Shown here piece by piece: positions 20,156 through 29,414 of a stretch of DNA of 64,000 nt (the first letter of the stretch is position 1; the number at the start of each line of letters is the position of its first letter). A program made the translations under genes and the position numbers. Source of the DNA: Stenotrophomonas sp. MMGLT7 (GTDB lineage Bacteria > Pseudomonadota > Gammaproteobacteria > Xanthomonadales > Xanthomonadaceae); NCBI RefSeq assembly GCF_021168555.1, contig NZ_JAJOZS010000009.1, positions 1 to 64,000 of the forward strand. The letters are read 5' to 3'. The notes beneath the pieces are model-generated. The model saw nothing but the letters and a program-made list of their open reading frames with translations, was not told the origin of the DNA and did no database searches.

Positions 20156-20815
20156 TCAGGCCGGCGCGTCGGGCTGGTTCTCCGGCCGGGCGGCGGCGAA
20201 GGCCGGCAATGCCAGGCAGTGCGCCTCGATCCGGCGGATCCGCGGATACGGCGTCAGGTCGACGTCGAAGCGGTGCGCGTTGTACAGCTGCGGCAGCAGG
20301 CAGCAATCGGCCAGGCCGGGGACGTCGCCATGGCAGAAGCGCCCGGCATGCGGATCGGCCAGCAGTTGTTCGAAGGCGTGCAGGCCGATCCCGATCCAGT
20401 GCGCGATCCAGGCCTGGCGCTGCGGCGTCGGCACGTCCCAGCGTTCTTCGAGGAAGCGCAGCACCCGCAGGTTGTTGAGCGGGTGGATGTCGCAGGCGAC
20501 CAGTTGCGCCAATGCCCGCACGCGCGCGCGGCCGGCGGCATCGGGCGGCAGCAGCGGCGGCGCCGGCCACAGTTCGTCCAGGTACTCCAGGATCGCCAGC
20601 GACTGGCGGACCACCTGCCCCTCGTGGCGCAGCACGGGCACCAGCTGCTGCGGGTTGACCCGGGCGTAGGCCGGCAGGCGCTGTTCGCCACCGCCGTGCA
20701 CCAGGCTGACCGGCACCGGTTCGTACTCGAGCGACTTCAGCGCCAGGCCGATGCGGACCCGGTAGGCCGCGCTCGAGCGCCAGTAGCCGTAAAGCCGCAG
20801 GCGCTCGTCAGCCAT
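20156..20815 (-). CDS. maiA: maleylacetoacetate isomerase (zeta-class GST)
   Basis: A glutathione-dependent isomerase converting maleylacetoacetate to fumarylacetoacetate in tyrosine/homogentisate breakdown. The 219-residue protein has the zeta-class N-terminus LYGYWRSSAAYRVRI, whose SSxxYR glutathione site is diagnostic, then NPQQLVPVL and the GSH-binding turn RQSLAILEYL. HPLNNLRVLRFL in the C-terminal domain also fits. It follows the fumarylacetoacetase gene on the same strand after 45 bases, so two consecutive steps of the pathway are probably co-transcribed. Earlier pathway genes (hpd, hmgA) are not in the window. Confidence 0.95.
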   Translation of the reverse strand: MADERLRLYGYWRSSAAYRVRIGLALKSLEYEPVPVSLVHGGGEQRLPAYARVNPQQLVPVLRHEGQVVRQSLAILEYLDELWPAPPLLPPDAAGRARVRALAQLVACDIHPLNNLRVLRFLEERWDVPTPQRQAWIAHWIGIGLHAFEQLLADPHAGRFCHGDVPGLADCCLLPQLYNAHRFDVDLTPYPRIRRIEAHCLALPAFAAARPENQPDAPA

Positions 20816-20860
20816 GCCGGCGTGTCCCGGGCGGGACCGGGCCGCGGCCGCCGGTTGGCA

Positions 20861-21850
20861 TCACGGCTGCGGCAGCGGCTCGATCCGCTGCTCGATCGCG
20901 CCGAAGATGCTGGCGCCGGCGGCGTCGAGCATCTCGATCCGCACCACGTCGCCGAAACCCAGGAACGGCGTGGACGGCTGGCCGTCGCGCAGCGTTTCCA
21001 CGGTGCGCAGCTCGGCCAGGCACGAGGCCCCGCGCGAGGTGTCGTGGTTGGCGATGGTGCCCGAGCCGACCAGCGTACCCGCCTCCAGCGGCCGGGTCCG
21101 CGCGGCGTGGGCCAGCAGCTGGGCGAAATCGAACTGCATGTCCTCCCCCGCCTCGGGCGCGCCGAACCAGCGTCCGTTGACATGCGTGAGCAGCGGCCGG
21201 TGCAGCCTGTTGCCGTGCCAGGCCGGCCCGAGCTCGTCCGGGGTGACGAACACCGGCGACAGCGCCGAGCGCGGCTTGGACTGCAGGAAGCCGAAGCCCT
21301 TGGCCAGCTCGCCCGGGATCAGGTTGCGCAGCGAGACGTCGTTGACCAGCCCGACCAGGCGGATGTGGCCGCCGGCCCGGGCCGGCGTCACCGCCATCGG
21401 CACGTCGTCGGTGACCACCACGATCTCCGCCTCCAGGTCGATGCCGTAGTCCTCGCTGGCCACCTTCACCGCGTCGCGCGGGCCGAGGAAGGCGGCGCTG
21501 GTGGCCTGGTACATCAAGGGGTCGGTGTAGAAGCTGGCCGGCACCTCGGCGCCGCGCGCGCGGCGCACGCGCTCGACATGCGGCAGGTAGGCGCTGCCGT
21601 CGACGAACTCGTAGGCACGCGGCAGCGGTGCGGCCAGCGCGGAAGCCTCCAGCGCGAACGCGCCCGCGGCGGTACCGTCCTCCAGCGCCCGTGCCAGCGC
21701 CTGCAGCCGCTGCTGCGTGTCCTGCCAGGTCTCCAGCGCGCGCTGCAGGGTCGGCGCGACGGCGGTGGCCCGCACCGCCTGCGACAGGTCGCGGGAGACC
21801 ACGATCAGCGTGCCGTCGCGGCCGCCTTCCTTGAGGGATCCGAGCTTCAT
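20861..21850 (-). CDS. fumarylacetoacetate hydrolase family protein
   Basis: By family and context, fumarylacetoacetase, which splits fumarylacetoacetate to fumarate and acetoacetate at the end of tyrosine degradation. The 329-residue protein has SEDYGIDLEAEIVVV, with the metal-binding acidic residues of the FAH fold, RLVGLVNDVSLRN, LVGSGTIANHDTS and FLGFGDVVRIEML. At about 330 residues it is the shorter bacterial form. ATG 21850 is the natural start; the frame further upstream enters the rhlE promoter region. maiA follows after 45 bases. Other FAH-family hydrolases look similar, but the maiA linkage supports this assignment. Confidence 0.9.
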   Translation of the reverse strand: MKLGSLKEGGRDGTLIVVSRDLSQAVRATAVAPTLQRALETWQDTQQRLQALARALEDGTAAGAFALEASALAAPLPRAYEFVDGSAYLPHVERVRRARGAEVPASFYTDPLMYQATSAAFLGPRDAVKVASEDYGIDLEAEIVVVTDDVPMAVTPARAGGHIRLVGLVNDVSLRNLIPGELAKGFGFLQSKPRSALSPVFVTPDELGPAWHGNRLHRPLLTHVNGRWFGAPEAGEDMQFDFAQLLAHAARTRPLEAGTLVGSGTIANHDTSRGASCLAELRTVETLRDGQPSTPFLGFGDVVRIEMLDAAGASIFGAIEQRIEPLPQP

Positions 21851-21930
21851 GGGCCAACCGGGATTGAGCGGAGAGCCGGCGATTGTAGGCAGCCGCGCGC
21901 CCTCGCCTCCCGCTGCAGCGCCGCATGTCT

Positions 21931-21959
21931 TTGTGGCCCCGTGCATTTGCCTGTATACT
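21931..21959 (+). promoter_or_regulatory. sigma-70-type promoter for rhlE
   Basis: TTGTGG (21931-21936) and TATACT (21954-21959) are separated by exactly 17 bases. Transcription would start near 21966, giving a leader of about 290 bases before the rhlE start codon. No other good promoter lies closer to the gene. Confidence 0.55.
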
Positions 21960-21965
21960 CGGCCG

Positions 21966-22252
21966 GTCTGCCTGCGCTCGTCCGTTTCCCTTCCGGGATC
22001 GCCGGTGCCCGGAATCCCTAGCGATTCCGCACCCGCCCCCAACCCGACGCCCTTCGTCATGCATTCCAGCCTGCGCATCCGCGCCGGTTGTTCCCCCTGC
22101 TCGCAGCGCGGTTCACGGGAACGCTCCGAGTCACCGATCTATTGGATCATCCGTACGCCGCAGGGTGTGCGTCGTTTTGCGAATCCTTCGCAACAGCGCC
22201 GCTCATCAATGTGCGGGGCCCTAAATTTTTGCTTCTTGGAGCGTCTCCACCA
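21966..22252 (+). promoter_or_regulatory. long 5' leader of rhlE with the ribosome site in a small hairpin
   Basis: About 290 bases lie between the predicted promoter and the rhlE ATG. Directly before the gene the only Shine-Dalgarno-like GGAG (22238-22241) lies within the hairpin TGGAG-CGT-CTCCA (22237-22249), 11 bases from the ATG. An AU-rich patch (TAAATTTTTG) precedes it. This could give structure-dependent translation, for example temperature-dependent, as in other cold-induced helicase mRNAs. That is inference; the fold was not computed. Confidence 0.4.
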
Positions 22253-23632
22253 ATGTCTTTCGAATCCATGGGCCTTGCGCCCTTCCTGCTGCGTGCGCTG
22301 ACCGAACAGGGCTACGAGAATCCCACCCCGATCCAGGAACAGGCCATCCCGCTTGCGCTGGAAGGCCACGACCTTCTGGCCGGCGCACAGACCGGCACAG
22401 GCAAGACCGCCGCGTTCGGCCTGCCGCTGCTGCAGCACCTGGGCACCACCCCGCAGCCGGTCAACGGCCCGCGCCGGCCGCGCGCGCTGATACTGACCCC
22501 GACCCGCGAACTGGCGGCGCAGGTGCACGACAGCCTGCGCGGCTACAGCAAGTACCTGCGCATCCCCAGCGCGGTGATCTACGGCGGCGTCGGCATGGGC
22601 AACCAGATCGATGCGCTGCGCCGCGGCGTGGACCTGGTGATCGCCTGCCCGGGCCGCCTGATCGACCACCTCGAGCGCCGCAGCGTGGACCTGTCCGGGG
22701 TCGAGATCCTGGTGCTGGACGAGGCCGACCGCATGCTCGACATGGGCTTCATGCCCTCGATCAAGCGCATCCTCGCCAAGCTGCCCAAGCAGAACCGCCA
22801 GACCCTGCTGTTCTCGGCCACCTTCGAGGAGAACATCAAGCAGCTGGCGCTGGAGTTCATGCACAACCCGAAGCAGGTGCAGGTCACCCCGAGCAACACC
22901 GTGGCCGACACCATCGCCCACCGCGTGCACCCGGTCGACGGCAGCCGCAAGCGCGAGCTGCTGCTGCACCTGCTGAGCGCGGACGCGCGCGTGCAGACGC
23001 TGGTGTTCGCCCGCACCAAGCACGGCAGCGACAAGCTGGCGATGTTCCTGGACAAGTCCGGGGTGAAGACCGCGGCGATCCACGGCAACAAGAGCCAGGG
23101 CCAGCGCCAGCGCGCGCTAAGCGACTTCAAGGCCGGCCGCGTCAACGTGCTGGTGGCCACCGACATCGCCGCGCGCGGCATCGACATCGACCAGCTGCCG
23201 CGGGTGATCAACTTCGACCTGCCGATGGTGGCCGAGGACTACGTGCACCGCATCGGCCGCACCGGCCGCAACGGTTCCACCGGCGAGGCGATCTCGCTGG
23301 TGGCGCAGGACGAGGCCAAGCTGCTGCGGCAGATCGTGCGCATGCTCGGCCGCGACATGGACATCCGCGACGTGCCCGGCTTCGAGCTGCAGACCCCGAT
23401 CCGCTGGGGCAACAGCGCCCCGGGCAAGGCCGAGCAGCCCGGCGGCGAGCGCGCCCCGCGCAAGAGCCACGCCCGCCGTCCGCACCCGCAGGGCGAGGCC
23501 CCGCGCCGCGCCCATGCCGGGCCGAAGAAGCCCGGCGGCGGCCAGCGCAACGCCGGACCGCGCCAGCAGCAGCCCAGCGGCGGACGCCGCGACGGCGGCC
23601 AGCGCCGCAGCTCGGCGCCGCGCCAGGGCTGA
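22253..23632 (+). CDS. rhlE: ATP-dependent DEAD-box RNA helicase, RhlE type
   Basis: Unwinds short RNA duplexes in ribosome assembly and RNA turnover. The 459-residue protein has the Q motif (GYENPTPIQEQAIP), motif I AQTGTGKT, Ia PTRELAAQ, II VLDEADRMLDMGF, III SAT, IV-V (VLVATDIAARGID) and VI HRIGRTGRNG. A basic, low-complexity tail from about residue 400, rich in Arg, Gly, Pro and Gln, probably binds RNA. ATG 22253 matches the family N-terminus (SFESMGLAPFLLRAL). The frame is open a further 55 codons upstream, but those lie in the leader. The gene is followed by a strong terminator. Confidence 0.95.
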   Translation: MSFESMGLAPFLLRALTEQGYENPTPIQEQAIPLALEGHDLLAGAQTGTGKTAAFGLPLLQHLGTTPQPVNGPRRPRALILTPTRELAAQVHDSLRGYSKYLRIPSAVIYGGVGMGNQIDALRRGVDLVIACPGRLIDHLERRSVDLSGVEILVLDEADRMLDMGFMPSIKRILAKLPKQNRQTLLFSATFEENIKQLALEFMHNPKQVQVTPSNTVADTIAHRVHPVDGSRKRELLLHLLSADARVQTLVFARTKHGSDKLAMFLDKSGVKTAAIHGNKSQGQRQRALSDFKAGRVNVLVATDIAARGIDIDQLPRVINFDLPMVAEDYVHRIGRTGRNGSTGEAISLVAQDEAKLLRQIVRMLGRDMDIRDVPGFELQTPIRWGNSAPGKAEQPGGERAPRKSHARRPHPQGEAPRRAHAGPKKPGGGQRNAGPRQQQPSGGRRDGGQRRSSAPRQG

Positions 23633-23662
23633 GCGTCGCCGCACGGCGCCCACGGCAAACGG

Positions 23663-23700
23663 AACGAAGAAGGCTGCGCATTGCGCAGCCTTCTTCGTTT
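23663..23700. terminator. strong bidirectional terminator after rhlE
   Basis: A perfect 17-bp stem (AACGAAGAAGGCTGCGC and its complement) with the loop ATT. The arms themselves end in A- and T-containing runs. It lies between the convergent rhlE and M14 peptidase genes and could stop transcripts from both sides. Confidence 0.8.
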
Positions 23701-23738
23701 GCGATCGGCTTCGCAATCCCGGCCCCGGCCGGCAGGCG

Positions 23739-26321
23739 CTACTCCCCGCGCTGGCGCGCCGGGTTGAGGTGGTTGGAAAACAGCACCGCGTTCAGCAGCA
23801 GGCGTTCGGTGCCGTGCCAGTACTTGCGATGGCCGGGATCGTCGGCGAACAGCACCACGTTGCCCTGCCCGGCCGGCGATACCTGTAGGTACACCGAGCC
23901 GGCCACGCGCGCGCGGTTGGCCTCGGACAGGTAGCCGTTGACGCGCGGCGGATCGTCGATGCGCACCACGTCCAGGTAGCGGTTGTCGCCCGGTTCCAGC
24001 GCCAGCGCGGTTTCCTTGTTCACCAGCAGCGCGCGCTGCTGCACGCCGAACCCGAGCGGATGGGTGGGGTCGATGTCGGCGCTGAGGATGTTGCCGCTGA
24101 CCCGGTCCAGCGCGAACACGTCGCGCTGGGTGCCGAAGTCCCGGCGCTCGCGCGGCGGCTCGCCGCCCTGGCGGATCCTGGCCCGGGCCAGGCCCTTGTC
24201 GATCGCCCAGCGCGCGCCCGTGCCCCAGGCCACCAGCGAGCCGCCGTTCTCGCTCCAGCGCCTGAGCGCGGCCACCGCGTCGTCGCCGAGCCGCTCGTAG
24301 CGGCCGCTGGCCAGCACGATGGTGGTGTAGCGGCCCAGGTCCGCCGTGGCCAGCTGCGCGGGATCGATCTTGCTGGAGGCCAGGCCCAGCGAATGGTCGA
24401 GCGCATACCAGGCCGAACCGATCTCGGTGGCGGTCACCCCCTCGCCCATCACCAGTGCCACCGCCGGCTTGCGCAGCGCCTTGATGCTGTCGCTGCCCAG
24501 ATCGATGCCGGCCAGGCTGCGACCACTGGCCAGTGCCTGTACCCGCACGCCGCTCGCGCGCGCCAGCGCGTCGATTCGGCGCCACAGCGCCTCGCCCTGC
24601 AGCGCCTGCCCGGCCACCGGGATCACCAGCGTGCCGTGGCCGTATGCCGTCTCCGCGGACGCCGCGCCGGCAGTGAACGGCGCGAACGCCGCGCGCAGGC
24701 GCAGGTCCTCGGCGAGCAGGCGGCCGACCAGCCGGTAGGCGCCGAAGTCGCGCAGGTCCACGGCATAGGCATAGCCGGCCACTCCTCCGGCCACCCCGCC
24801 TTCGCCGGCCGCTGCCGCGGTCACCGCGGCGCCGGCCGGCAGCGCGCGGCGGCTGCCGGCGTAGTGCAGGCCGTAGGCCGGCGCCAGCGCGTACGAGGTA
24901 CCGCCGTAGAACACGTCGCCCTTCACCGGCGGGGTGAACTCGAAGATCGCGTGCGCCAGCCGGAACTGGCGCTGGCGCACCGGCACCACGTAGGCCGAGC
25001 CCGGCTCGAAGCGGCGGCCGTCCACCGCCACCGGCTGCGCCAGCGCGCGTACCTCGACGTGGTGCTGCAGCAGCACCTGCAGCAACTGGCGGGTCAGGGT
25101 CGGGTCGGCGGCGTCGCCGAACACCCAGTCGCGCACCGGATACTTGGCGGCCTGCTCCAGCGCGCTGCGGAAGAACGACTTCTGCAGCGCGAGCAGCCGC
25201 GGCTTCTCCTCCACCGCGCCGCGCACCGAGGCCAGGCCGGTGGCGACCTGATTGCGGATGGTGAAACGGAATTCCAGCAGCCCGTTGGCCGATTCCTGCA
25301 CCAGCCCGCGCGAGCTGGCCTGCTCCACGGTGACGCCGACGCCGCCGTGGAAGTCGGGATAGGTCGAGCCGTACACCGGCGAGAAGTTGTCGAAGTTCTC
25401 GCCGGTGTAGTACAGCGAGCCAAGCGCATCCAGCGCCTGGGCGTGGTAGCGCGCCAGCCACCGGTTGGCCTCGTAGGAGGTGCGCGGCAACAGCGGGCTC
25501 TCGGTGCTGCGCGGCGAAGGCTCGAAATAGTAGGTGCTGTCCTTGCCCATCTCGTGGAAGTCGATCTGGACGTTGGGATACCAGCGGTGGAAGTGTGCCA
25601 CTTTGGGCCGGCTGTCGGCCTGGGCCAGCGCCAGCCAGTCGCGGTTGAGGTCGGTGAGGTAGTGGTTGACGCGGCCGTTGGGGAACGGCTCGACGTGCTC
25701 CTTGTCGGCCGGGTCGGGCGAGGCCGGCCGCGAGCCCCAGGCGTTGTGCCAGTTGGCGGCGCGGTCGCGGCCATCCGGGTTCTGCGCCGGGTCGATCAGC
25801 ACCACCGACTCGCGCAGCCAGCGCTGCGTCTGCGCCCCGCGCTCGGCGGCCAGGTAGTAGGCGGTCAGCAGCGCGGCCTCGCCGCTGGAGGTCTCGTTGC
25901 CGTGCACGCTGTAGGCCAGCCAGGTCACCACCGGCGCCTGCGCCGCGGCCGACTCCGGCGCCGCCGGATCGGCCAGGCTGGCATGGGCCTGGCGCAGCCG
26001 TTCCAGGTCCGCATGGTTCTCCGCCGCGGTGATGGTGGCCAGCAGCAGCGGGCGCCCCTCGTAGCTGCGGCCGATCTGCTCCACGCTGACGCGGTCCGAC
26101 AGCCGGTCCAGTTCCTTCAGGTAGGCCACCAGCTCGTCGTGGCGGGTGTAGCGGCTGCCGATCGGATAGCCGAGGAACTGCTCGGGCGAGGGAATGGCGG
26201 GATCGAAGTCGCCGCCGGCCGGGAAGAAGTAACCGGACTGGGCGAGGGCGGCATTGCCCGAGGCGAGGACCGCCAGCAGCAGCAAGGCGGCCCAGCGGCG
26301 GAAACGGTGGCGGAACGGCAT
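23739..26321 (-). CDS. secreted M14-family zinc carboxypeptidase-like protein
   Basis: An 860-residue exported protein. The signal peptide (AALLLLAVLASGNAALAQ) is followed by an M14 domain with the zinc motif HGNE in YSVHGNETSSGE, the third ligand in QIDFHEMG and the catalytic-type Glu in VTVEQASSRG. A long C-terminal region from about residue 430 contains a glutamine-amidotransferase-like patch (YTTIVLASGRYERL), as in other bacterial M14 proteins of this size. It probably trims peptides in the periplasm or outside the cell. The TBDR gene upstream on the same strand may import the products. The frame stays open far upstream through that receptor gene, but ATG 26321 begins the signal peptide. 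Confidence 0.92.
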   Translation of the reverse strand: MPFRHRFRRWAALLLLAVLASGNAALAQSGYFFPAGGDFDPAIPSPEQFLGYPIGSRYTRHDELVAYLKELDRLSDRVSVEQIGRSYEGRPLLLATITAAENHADLERLRQAHASLADPAAPESAAAQAPVVTWLAYSVHGNETSSGEAALLTAYYLAAERGAQTQRWLRESVVLIDPAQNPDGRDRAANWHNAWGSRPASPDPADKEHVEPFPNGRVNHYLTDLNRDWLALAQADSRPKVAHFHRWYPNVQIDFHEMGKDSTYYFEPSPRSTESPLLPRTSYEANRWLARYHAQALDALGSLYYTGENFDNFSPVYGSTYPDFHGGVGVTVEQASSRGLVQESANGLLEFRFTIRNQVATGLASVRGAVEEKPRLLALQKSFFRSALEQAAKYPVRDWVFGDAADPTLTRQLLQVLLQHHVEVRALAQPVAVDGRRFEPGSAYVVPVRQRQFRLAHAIFEFTPPVKGDVFYGGTSYALAPAYGLHYAGSRRALPAGAAVTAAAAGEGGVAGGVAGYAYAVDLRDFGAYRLVGRLLAEDLRLRAAFAPFTAGAASAETAYGHGTLVIPVAGQALQGEALWRRIDALARASGVRVQALASGRSLAGIDLGSDSIKALRKPAVALVMGEGVTATEIGSAWYALDHSLGLASSKIDPAQLATADLGRYTTIVLASGRYERLGDDAVAALRRWSENGGSLVAWGTGARWAIDKGLARARIRQGGEPPRERRDFGTQRDVFALDRVSGNILSADIDPTHPLGFGVQQRALLVNKETALALEPGDNRYLDVVRIDDPPRVNGYLSEANRARVAGSVYLQVSPAGQGNVVLFADDPGHRKYWHGTERLLLNAVLFSNHLNPARQRGE

Positions 26322-26382
26322 GTGCGTGGCCCCTGTCGTGCGGCCGCCATCGCGGCCGCGAGTGGGAAAGGGAGCCTGATTG

Positions 26383-26593
26383 GCATCGAGTGTCGGTTTC
26401 CCTTCTCCCCGCAGGACCACGGCCCCCTTTTCGGGAAGAGCCTGCCCCGCGAGGGTGCGGGTGTCCTCTGAAGGGGCGGATGAAGGTACGGGCGAAGCCT
26501 CATGTAGCCGGACATCGCGAGGGCTTCGCCCCTTACCCTCACCCCACCCCCTCTCCCGCAGGGAGAGGGGCTTTGATTGCTGGCACTCGATGC
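26383..26593. repeat. MITE-like inverted-repeat element between TBDR and peptidase genes
   Basis: A 211-bp segment bounded by perfect 10-bp inverted ends (GCATCGAGTG at 26383-26392 and CACTCGATGC at 26584-26593). Inside are a CCCTTCTCCCCGCAGG block on the left and a CCCTCTCCCGCAGGGAGAGGG hairpin on the right, motifs shared with the elements at 47026 and 48595. It has no coding frame. It lies in the 293-base gap between two co-oriented genes and could act as a transcript-processing or termination structure. Confidence 0.65.
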
Positions 26594-26614
26594 TGATCAG
26601 GACCGGGAATACGA

Positions 26615-29239
26615 TCAGAAGCGGTAGTCGAAGCCGACGGTGAAGTAGCGCCCGCGCAGGTCGTACTGGGTAAAGTCGTAGGGCGCGCGCACGCCGGGGA
26701 AGGTGGCATCGTAGGGCGGCTCGCGGTCGCCGAGGTTCTGCACCTTGGCGTACACGGTCAGCCGCTCGATGCCCTCGTAGCCCAGGTACAGGTCGAGCTG
26801 GCTGTAGCTGGCCACCGTGTCCTGCACCGCCGAGGCGGCGGCGCTGCCCTTCTGGTCGTAGCCGCTGGTGTAGTACCAGGTCAGCGCGCTGCGCCAGTCG
26901 CCGACCGACCAGTCCAGCGTGGTGGTGGCCTTGGTGTCGGGCAGCGACGGGCCGAGGTTGCTGCCGGCGTAGTCCACCGTTTCCCCGCCGACCACCTGCG
27001 GGCGCTTGTAGTCGATCACGTAGGTCAGCGCGCTGGACAGGCCGAACTGGCCCCAGCGCTCGCTGTTCCAGCGCTGGCGCAGTTCCACGTCGATGCCGGA
27101 TGTCTCCAGCTCGGACAGGTTCTGGTAGCGGTTGTAGACCGCCAGCAGCTTGCCGCGCTCGTCGCGCGAGACGTTGGCCGGATCGTTCTGCTCCACCAGC
27201 GTGGTGCTGTTGTTGGTGCCGATCAGGTTGTCCAGCTTGATGCGGTAATAGTCCACGCTCAGGCTGGTGCCGGCCCACGGCGACAGCACGAAGCCGGCGT
27301 TGAAGCTGCGGGTGCGCTCCGGGTCCAGGTCGGCATTGCCGACGGTGAAGAAGGTCGGGCTCTGGCGCGAGCCCGGCACGTCCGGGTCGTATGGATCGAC
27401 CACGGTGCCGTAGGAGATGCTGGTGCTGCGCGAGTTCTCCGACAGCGACGGCGCGCGGAAGCCGCGCGAGGCGGCCGCGCGCAGCAGCAGCCAGTCGGCC
27501 GGCTGCCAGCGCAGGCCGAGCTTGGGCGAGAACGCATCGCCGAAGTCGCTGTAGCGGTCGCCGCGCGCGGCCGCCTGCAGTTCCAGCGTGCTGGCCAGCG
27601 GCACGTTGACCTCGGCGTAGGCCGCGGTCACCTGGCGCTGGCCGTGCACCTCGGCGATCGCCGGACGCACCTGCAGGCCGGCATCGATCTGCCACGGGTT
27701 GTAGGAATCCAGCTTCTCCTGCCGCCATTCCGCGCCGGCGGCGAAGCCGATGCTGCCGGCCGGCAGCTCGCCCAGGGTGCCGGTGATGCGGGCATCGACG
27801 CCCTTGAGTACCGAATCGGCCGGGCGCAGCGTGCTCAGGTTGATCGCCTGCAGCACCTCCGGCGCAGTCGCCGCCGGGTCCAGCAGGTTGTAGCTGCCGC
27901 TGGCCAGCGCGTCGGCCAGCGCCCACCGGTCGGCGAAGCCGCCGGCCACGGTCTCGCGCTCGTGGCTCTCGGCCTGGAACGCGCCCACTTCCCAGTCCCA
28001 GCCCGCTAGCGAGCCGCGCAGGCCCAGCACCCCGCGGTAGGCCCGCGAGCGGTTGGTCTTGATGCTGCTGCCGAGGTTGAAGAAGGTGTACTCGATCGGC
28101 ACGTCGTAGCCGTACGGGTTGTACGGATTGCCGGCCGGCAGCAGCGAGGACACCGGCTCGGCCAGCCCGCTGTCGGCATTGAGCGCGAAGCGGCCGCCCT
28201 CCAGGGTGAAGAACGGGCTGGAGCCGAACCAGGACACGCCCTTGATGTCGCTATAGAGCACCTCGCCGAACGCCTCGACGTTGTCGCCCAGGCGGAAGGT
28301 ACCGCTGGCGTAGCCCTGCCAGCGCTTGGTGGAAGGGATCAGCGTGGTGTACGGCGCCTGGTTGAAGGCACAGGTGTCGCCGGCCAGGCCATCGATCGGC
28401 GCGCTGGCGGTGAGTACGCTGCCGGCCGGGCAGTTGCCATCGGCATCGAGCATCGGCACCGACGCACCATCGATCAGGAACCGCGCGCCCTTGGCCGACC
28501 AGCCGTTCCAGCGCCCGCCCGGCAGGTCGGTATAGATGCCCGAGCGGGTCAGGCGGCGCTGGTCCTGGTCCAGGCGCTCGCGGTTGTAGCCCTCCAGCGA
28601 TACCAGGATGTTGTAGCCGTCGCGCTCCAGGTCGCCCAGGCCGCCGACGAACCTGACGCTGTGCTCGTCCAGCCCGCCCTGGTCGGAAGTGCCGGCGCTG
28701 GCGCCCAGTTCGGCGCCCTCGAAGCCCTGCCGGGTGATGATGTTGACCACGCCGGCCACGGCGTCCGAGCCGTACACCGCCGAGGCGCCGTCCTTGAGCA
28801 CCTCGATGCGCTCCACCGCCACCAGCGGCAGCGCATTGAGGTTGACGAAGGTGTCCGACAGGCCGCCGGCGGGGAAACCGTAGTTGGCCAGCCGGCGCCC
28901 GTTGAGCAGCACCAGGGTGTTCTTCTGGCTCAGCCCGCGCAGGCCGATGCCGGCCGAGCCGGAGGCCCAGCCGCTGTTGCTGGTCTCGTTGGCGGCGTTG
29001 CCGGTGTTGGCCGAGATCGAGCGCAGCACGTCGGCCACCGTGGCCTTGCCGGACTGCTCCAGCTGCTGGCGCTCGATCACCTGCACCGGATTGGCGGTCT
29101 CGGTATCGGTGCGCTTGATGTTGGAGCCGGTGACGGTGACCGTGGCCAGGGTCTTGCTGTCGGAGCCATCCTGCGCGGCGGCGGGCAGGGCCGACAACGA
29201 CAGCGCCAGGGCGGCCGCCAGGGGTGCAGCTTTCGGCAT
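26615..29239 (-). CDS. TonB-dependent receptor
   Basis: An 874-residue outer-membrane transporter energised by TonB. It has a signal peptide (ALSLSALPAAAQ), a TonB-box-like segment (TLATVTVTGSNIK), a plug domain (residues about 45-170, with NTLVLLNGRRLANYGF and RIEVLKDGASAVYGSDAVAG) and a C-terminal beta-barrel ending in YFTVGFDYRF. The plug resembles the large xanthomonad/caulobacterial receptor group associated with sugars or peptides rather than classical siderophore receptors. The M14 peptidase gene lies downstream on the same strand after about 290 bases, suggesting peptide uptake. The substrate is not known. It is divergent from queD. Confidence 0.93.
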   Translation of the reverse strand: MPKAAPLAAALALSLSALPAAAQDGSDSKTLATVTVTGSNIKRTDTETANPVQVIERQQLEQSGKATVADVLRSISANTGNAANETSNSGWASGSAGIGLRGLSQKNTLVLLNGRRLANYGFPAGGLSDTFVNLNALPLVAVERIEVLKDGASAVYGSDAVAGVVNIITRQGFEGAELGASAGTSDQGGLDEHSVRFVGGLGDLERDGYNILVSLEGYNRERLDQDQRRLTRSGIYTDLPGGRWNGWSAKGARFLIDGASVPMLDADGNCPAGSVLTASAPIDGLAGDTCAFNQAPYTTLIPSTKRWQGYASGTFRLGDNVEAFGEVLYSDIKGVSWFGSSPFFTLEGGRFALNADSGLAEPVSSLLPAGNPYNPYGYDVPIEYTFFNLGSSIKTNRSRAYRGVLGLRGSLAGWDWEVGAFQAESHERETVAGGFADRWALADALASGSYNLLDPAATAPEVLQAINLSTLRPADSVLKGVDARITGTLGELPAGSIGFAAGAEWRQEKLDSYNPWQIDAGLQVRPAIAEVHGQRQVTAAYAEVNVPLASTLELQAAARGDRYSDFGDAFSPKLGLRWQPADWLLLRAAASRGFRAPSLSENSRSTSISYGTVVDPYDPDVPGSRQSPTFFTVGNADLDPERTRSFNAGFVLSPWAGTSLSVDYYRIKLDNLIGTNNSTTLVEQNDPANVSRDERGKLLAVYNRYQNLSELETSGIDVELRQRWNSERWGQFGLSSALTYVIDYKRPQVVGGETVDYAGSNLGPSLPDTKATTTLDWSVGDWRSALTWYYTSGYDQKGSAAASAVQDTVASYSQLDLYLGYEGIERLTVYAKVQNLGDREPPYDATFPGVRAPYDFTQYDLRGRYFTVGFDYRF

Positions 29240-29414
29240 CGCTGAATCCAGAGGACGTAGGGAGAATCCGCAATTGGGCCATCCGCCGGTTCAGGGAAAA
29301 AATGGCCTTGGCTCATGTCCTCATGGCGAAATGTGACGACGCGTGTCGGCGACGACACATTGCCTTTCGTGGCACCGCCCTGCCGGAGCACGCGCGCCCG
29401 CTACAATGCCCCCC

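Noticed and set aside
26322-27926. The M14 peptidase frame stays open for about 530 codons upstream, which would give a 1395-residue protein.
   Set aside because: The extension lies inside the TonB-dependent receptor gene in another frame and across the repeat. The signal peptide begins at 26321.
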